From Paraburkholderia agricolaris (GTDB taxonomy: Bacteria; Pseudomonadota; Gammaproteobacteria; Burkholderiales; Burkholderiaceae), in contig NZ_QPER01000002.1 in NCBI RefSeq assembly GCF_009455635.1, positions 1,674,001-1,738,000 on the forward strand: a stretch of DNA of 64,000 nucleotides. The letters run 5' to 3'. Each line of letters opens with the position of its first letter. Position 1 is the first letter of the stretch. Below are positions 61,872 through 64,000 of the stretch, one piece after another. The notes under the pieces were generated by a model that did no database searches, was not told the origin of the DNA, and saw nothing but the letters and a program-made list of their open reading frames with translations. The translations under genes and the position numbers were made by a program.

Positions 61872-62753
61872 TCAATCCTTCGCCGCGTATTCCTTGTCGA
61901 GCTTGTCGTACAGCGGTTTATTCACGAGGCGCTGGCGTTCGCTGAACGGCGCGACCAGCGTAGCGTCTTCATCGAGGCGGCCGTTGCTCTTCAATGTGCC
62001 GAGCGCGCGCTGCATGCCGAGCACCGCGCCTTGCAGCGCCGCGTTTGCGTACAGCACGATGCCGTAGCCGAGTTTGGCGAGCGCTTCACGCGATTGCACA
62101 GGCGTCTTGCCGCCGATCACGATGTTGATCAGTTGCGGCTTGTCGAACAGTCCTGGAAGGCGCTCGATGTCGGCGAGCGATTCGGTTGCTTCGATAAACA
62201 GAATGTCCGCACCGGCTTCGATAAAACGTTGACCACGTTCGATCGCGTCTTCAATGCCGTGGACTGCGGCCGCGTCGGTGCGCGCCATGATCTGCAGATT
62301 GCCGTCTTCGCGGGCGTCAACAGCCGCGCGGATCTTGCCGACCATTTCGCTCGTGCTGACGACTTCCTTGCCGGCGAAGTGGCCGCATTTCTTCGGCATG
62401 ATCTGGTCCTCGAACTGGATCACGTCGGCGCCGCTGCGCTCGAGCACGCGCACGGTCTGGCGTACGTTCAGTGCGTTGCCGAAGCCGGTGTCGGCGTCGA
62501 CGATCAGCGGCAGGGCAACGGCGTCGCGAATCCGCGCGCAATGCTCGGCGACTTCGGCGAGGCCAATGAAGCCGAGATCGGGCAGTCCGAGCGACATGTT
62601 GGTGACGCCTGCGCCCGTGATGTAAATCGCTTCGAAGCCGGCGTCCTCGATCACGCGTGCGCTCATCGCGTTGAAGGCGCCCGGCACGAGGAGGCCCTGG
62701 CGTTGGTTGACTTTGGCGCGGAAGGCGGCGCGGCGGGTGGCGGAAATGCTCAT
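61872..62753 (-). CDS. Isocitrate lyase / PEP mutase superfamily enzyme (PrpB-like)
   Basis: Lyase of 293 residues with a TIM-barrel core that cleaves or rearranges 2-hydroxy- or 2-oxo-dicarboxylates. Visible: VPGAFNAMSARVIEDAGFEA, the Mg-binding LIVDADTGFGNALNV (Asp86, Asp88) and the catalytic loop KKCGH at 121-125 with Cys123, as in 2-methylisocitrate lyase (PrpB, KRCGH). The closest functions are PrpB, 2,3-dimethylmalate lyase and oxaloacetate decarboxylase; I cannot choose. No prpC or acnD is in view, and the partner is an MHS symporter. It is divergent from a PrpR-type activator and has a sigma-54 promoter. Confidence 0.88.
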   Translation of the reverse strand: MSISATRRAAFRAKVNQRQGLLVPGAFNAMSARVIEDAGFEAIYITGAGVTNMSLGLPDLGFIGLAEVAEHCARIRDAVALPLIVDADTGFGNALNVRQTVRVLERSGADVIQFEDQIMPKKCGHFAGKEVVSTSEMVGKIRAAVDAREDGNLQIMARTDAAAVHGIEDAIERGQRFIEAGADILFIEATESLADIERLPGLFDKPQLINIVIGGKTPVQSREALAKLGYGIVLYANAALQGAVLGMQRALGTLKSNGRLDEDATLVAPFSERQRLVNKPLYDKLDKEYAAKD

Positions 62754-62804
62754 GGCGGTGTGTCTCCAGATGGGAAGTAAGTGATAGAAGCTCGGACTGA
62801 CTCC

Positions 62805-62819
62805 GCAGGAACCATGCCA
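62805..62819 (-). promoter_or_regulatory. Sigma-54 (-24/-12) promoter of the PrpB-like gene
   Basis: Read on the minus strand, TGGCATGGTTCCTGC matches the consensus TGGCAYGN4YTGC with exact spacing. The predicted transcript start near 62793 lies about 40 bases before the ATG at 62753. Confidence 0.8.
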
Positions 62820-62906
62820 TTCGCGGGGTCTCAGAATTAATGCCGAACAATCAGTAGCTTAGGCTGAGCGGCAGCAGCGGCTCGGTTCATGGCAGAATGT
62901 TGGTGT

Positions 62907-62930
62907 GTTCCATGAAACGTTTCATGGAAC
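62907..62930. promoter_or_regulatory. Perfect 24-bp palindrome, candidate activator binding site
   Basis: The half-site GTTCCATGAAAC is followed at once by its exact reverse complement. It lies about 125 bp upstream of the predicted sigma-54 transcript start, a normal enhancer distance, and just 26 bp before the start of the activator gene itself, so it may also serve autoregulation. Confidence 0.8.
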
Positions 62931-62956
62931 GTTCCAGTTGTGAACGGAGCGCTGCA

Positions 62957-64000
62957 GTGTCTATTTTCACGTCGTCTCTTGCCAGTCCTCAGCCGGGCCT
63001 CCCAGGTGTTGCTCTGGTCAGTATCAGCCGCTTGCAATCGGTTTGCGAGACGGTCGCGCCGCGTTATGCCGATCGCGCCAGGTTTTTTTCGGTCCGTGAA
63101 GGCTACGGCGCTGCCGTTACGGCCCTGCAGGCCTATGTGGACGCTGGTTCGGTCGATGTCGTACTGGCCGCCGGATCGAACGGCGCCTACCTGCGCGACA
63201 ACCTGAGCGTCCCGGTGGTGATGGTCAAGGTGAACGGTTTCGACGTGCTGAGCGCGATCACCCGGGCCACCACGAACTGGCCGCGCGCGCAGATCGGCCT
63301 CGTCCTGCATGAAACCATCTCGCACGAACTCGCGGACCTGCGCGCGTGGCTGAACATCGGTCTGAAGCAGCGCGCCTATCGCTCGATCGACGAAGTGCGG
63401 CTGGCGGTCGCGAATCTGGCGGCCGAAGGTTGCAGCGTAATCATCGGCCCTGGCATGGCCTGCGATTTCGCCCAGCAAGCCGGTATGGAGAGTGTCTTTC
63501 TGTACTCGCTCGGCGCGGTCGAAGAAGCGTTCGAGCGCTCGGTCGAACTGGCCCGCGTGAGCCGCCAGAAGGAATCGAAGCGGGTGCGCCTGAATACGAT
63601 CGTCGCCCATCTGCGCGACGGTGTGGCCGCCTTCGACGATGCCGGCCAACTCGAAGCAATCAATCCGGCAATGCTGGATCTGCTCGGCCTCGACCGCGAA
63701 CAGGACGTTGCGGCGCAATTGACACGCACTGTTGGCCCATTGCTGCGCGAGACACTCGAACATGGCATGCCGGTCGAGGAGCGTATCGAGCAGATCGGCG
63801 GCCGCGCGCTGATCGTCAACTGTATGCCGATCGTCGAGCAGGGCCTGCGCTCGGGCTCGGTGCTTACGGTGCAGGACGCGCTGTTTGCGCAGCGGATCGA
63901 CCGCTCGCTGCGCACCAGTCAGCGGCCCAAACATCTGGTCGCGCGGCACCATCTGGACGATCTGGTCGGCAACTCGCCGGCGCTCGAACGGGTGCGGCGG
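62957..64000 (+). CDS. PrpR-type sigma-54-dependent activator, 3' truncated by the window edge
   Basis: Open frame of 348 codons from a GTG with GGAG seven bases upstream to the end of the window. Residues 15-190 form a PrpR N-terminal sensor (PGVALVSISRLQSVCETVAP, VDVVLAAGSNGAYLRDNLSV, PRAQIGLVLHETISHELADL, GCSVIIGPGMACDFAQQAGM), followed by a PAS-like domain (RLNTIVAHLRDGVAAFDDAG ... AINPAMLDLLGL). The last residues (LDDLVGNSPALERVRR) are the start of the AAA+ domain. PrpR proteins sense 2-methylcitrate or related acids. Divergent from the PrpB-like/MHS unit, which it probably activates with sigma-54. Confidence 0.9.
   Translation, partial: MSIFTSSLASPQPGLPGVALVSISRLQSVCETVAPRYADRARFFSVREGYGAAVTALQAYVDAGSVDVVLAAGSNGAYLRDNLSVPVVMVKVNGFDVLSAITRATTNWPRAQIGLVLHETISHELADLRAWLNIGLKQRAYRSIDEVRLAVANLAAEGCSVIIGPGMACDFAQQAGMESVFLYSLGAVEEAFERSVELARVSRQKESKRVRLNTIVAHLRDGVAAFDDAGQLEAINPAMLDLLGLDREQDVAAQLTRTVGPLLRETLEHGMPVEERIEQIGGRALIVNCMPIVEQGLRSGSVLTVQDALFAQRIDRSLRTSQRPKHLVARHHLDDLVGNSPALERVRR

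Noticed and set aside
1..64000. tRNA, rRNA or known riboswitch
   Set aside because: None recognised on either strand by eye; a covariance-model scan was not possible.

Overview
The window looks like chromosomal DNA of a Burkholderiales bacterium, most likely Paraburkholderia. Coding density and GC are high, GTG and TTG starts are frequent, and several genes are typical of that group (NifQ/ModE cluster, DUF3175, DUF1488, LutABC with an LldR-type regulator, many EmrB-type pumps). The species cannot be fixed from sequence alone. I saw no rRNA, tRNA, insertion sequence, phage gene or CRISPR array.

Layout. 0-13.6 kb: end of an unidentified gene, a PdeR-like c-di-GMP enzyme, a full-length Lhr helicase, a classical autotransporter, an aldo/keto reductase, and an AhpD-like protein divergent from an AraC regulator. 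13.6-17.6 kb: a run of small stress- or envelope-type proteins (FUSC-like, DUF3175, PRC-barrel, DUF4142, DUF1488, glycine-zipper, BON). 17.9-26.7 kb: a stand-alone rpoN with its own terminator, an aminotransferase, an S10 peptidase, then an LldR-type regulator and the lutABC lactate-oxidation operon behind a well-defined promoter and operator. 26.8-32.5 kb: an AbiEi/AbiEii type IV toxin-antitoxin pair with a matching inverted repeat, then a two-gene operon of a FAN1-like VRR-NUC nuclease and an iron-sulfur helicase carrying its own nuclease motif. 32.5-45.3 kb: alpha/beta hydrolase, MscS-type channel, NIPSNAP protein, efflux pump, a sigma-54 activator with a degenerate receiver, about 1.2 kb of non-coding DNA ending in a sigma-54 promoter, a small unknown gene and a TadZ/CpaE-like ATPase, an isoprenylcysteine methyltransferase-like membrane protein, and a NAMPT-type enzyme.

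45.3-53.2 kb is the most interesting part: a molybdenum locus. It holds a ModA-like binding protein, a fused ModB-ModC transporter, a small molybdopterin-oxidoreductase-like protein, a NifQ homologue outside any nif cluster, a one-domain ModE regulator, a DUF2325 coiled-coil protein and an unknown 176-residue protein. Four 24-bp sites of the form CG-N6-N8-AYATWACG lie in front of four different transcription units and look like ModE operators. Together they predict one compact ModE regulon that includes two proteins of unknown function.

53.2-64 kb: LysR regulator divergent from an efflux pump, SnoaL-like protein, prolyl-4-hydroxylase-like dioxygenase, short CDF transporter, GNAT acetyltransferase, another efflux pump, an MHS-family symporter, and a PrpB-like lyase. 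The lyase is divergent from a truncated PrpR-type sigma-54 activator, and the gap between them carries a good -24/-12 promoter and a perfect 24-bp palindrome. With rpoN and two sigma-54 activators the window is rich in sigma-54 biology. Short in-frame or intergenic tandem repeats (6, 9, 11, 12 and 14 bp units) recur throughout.
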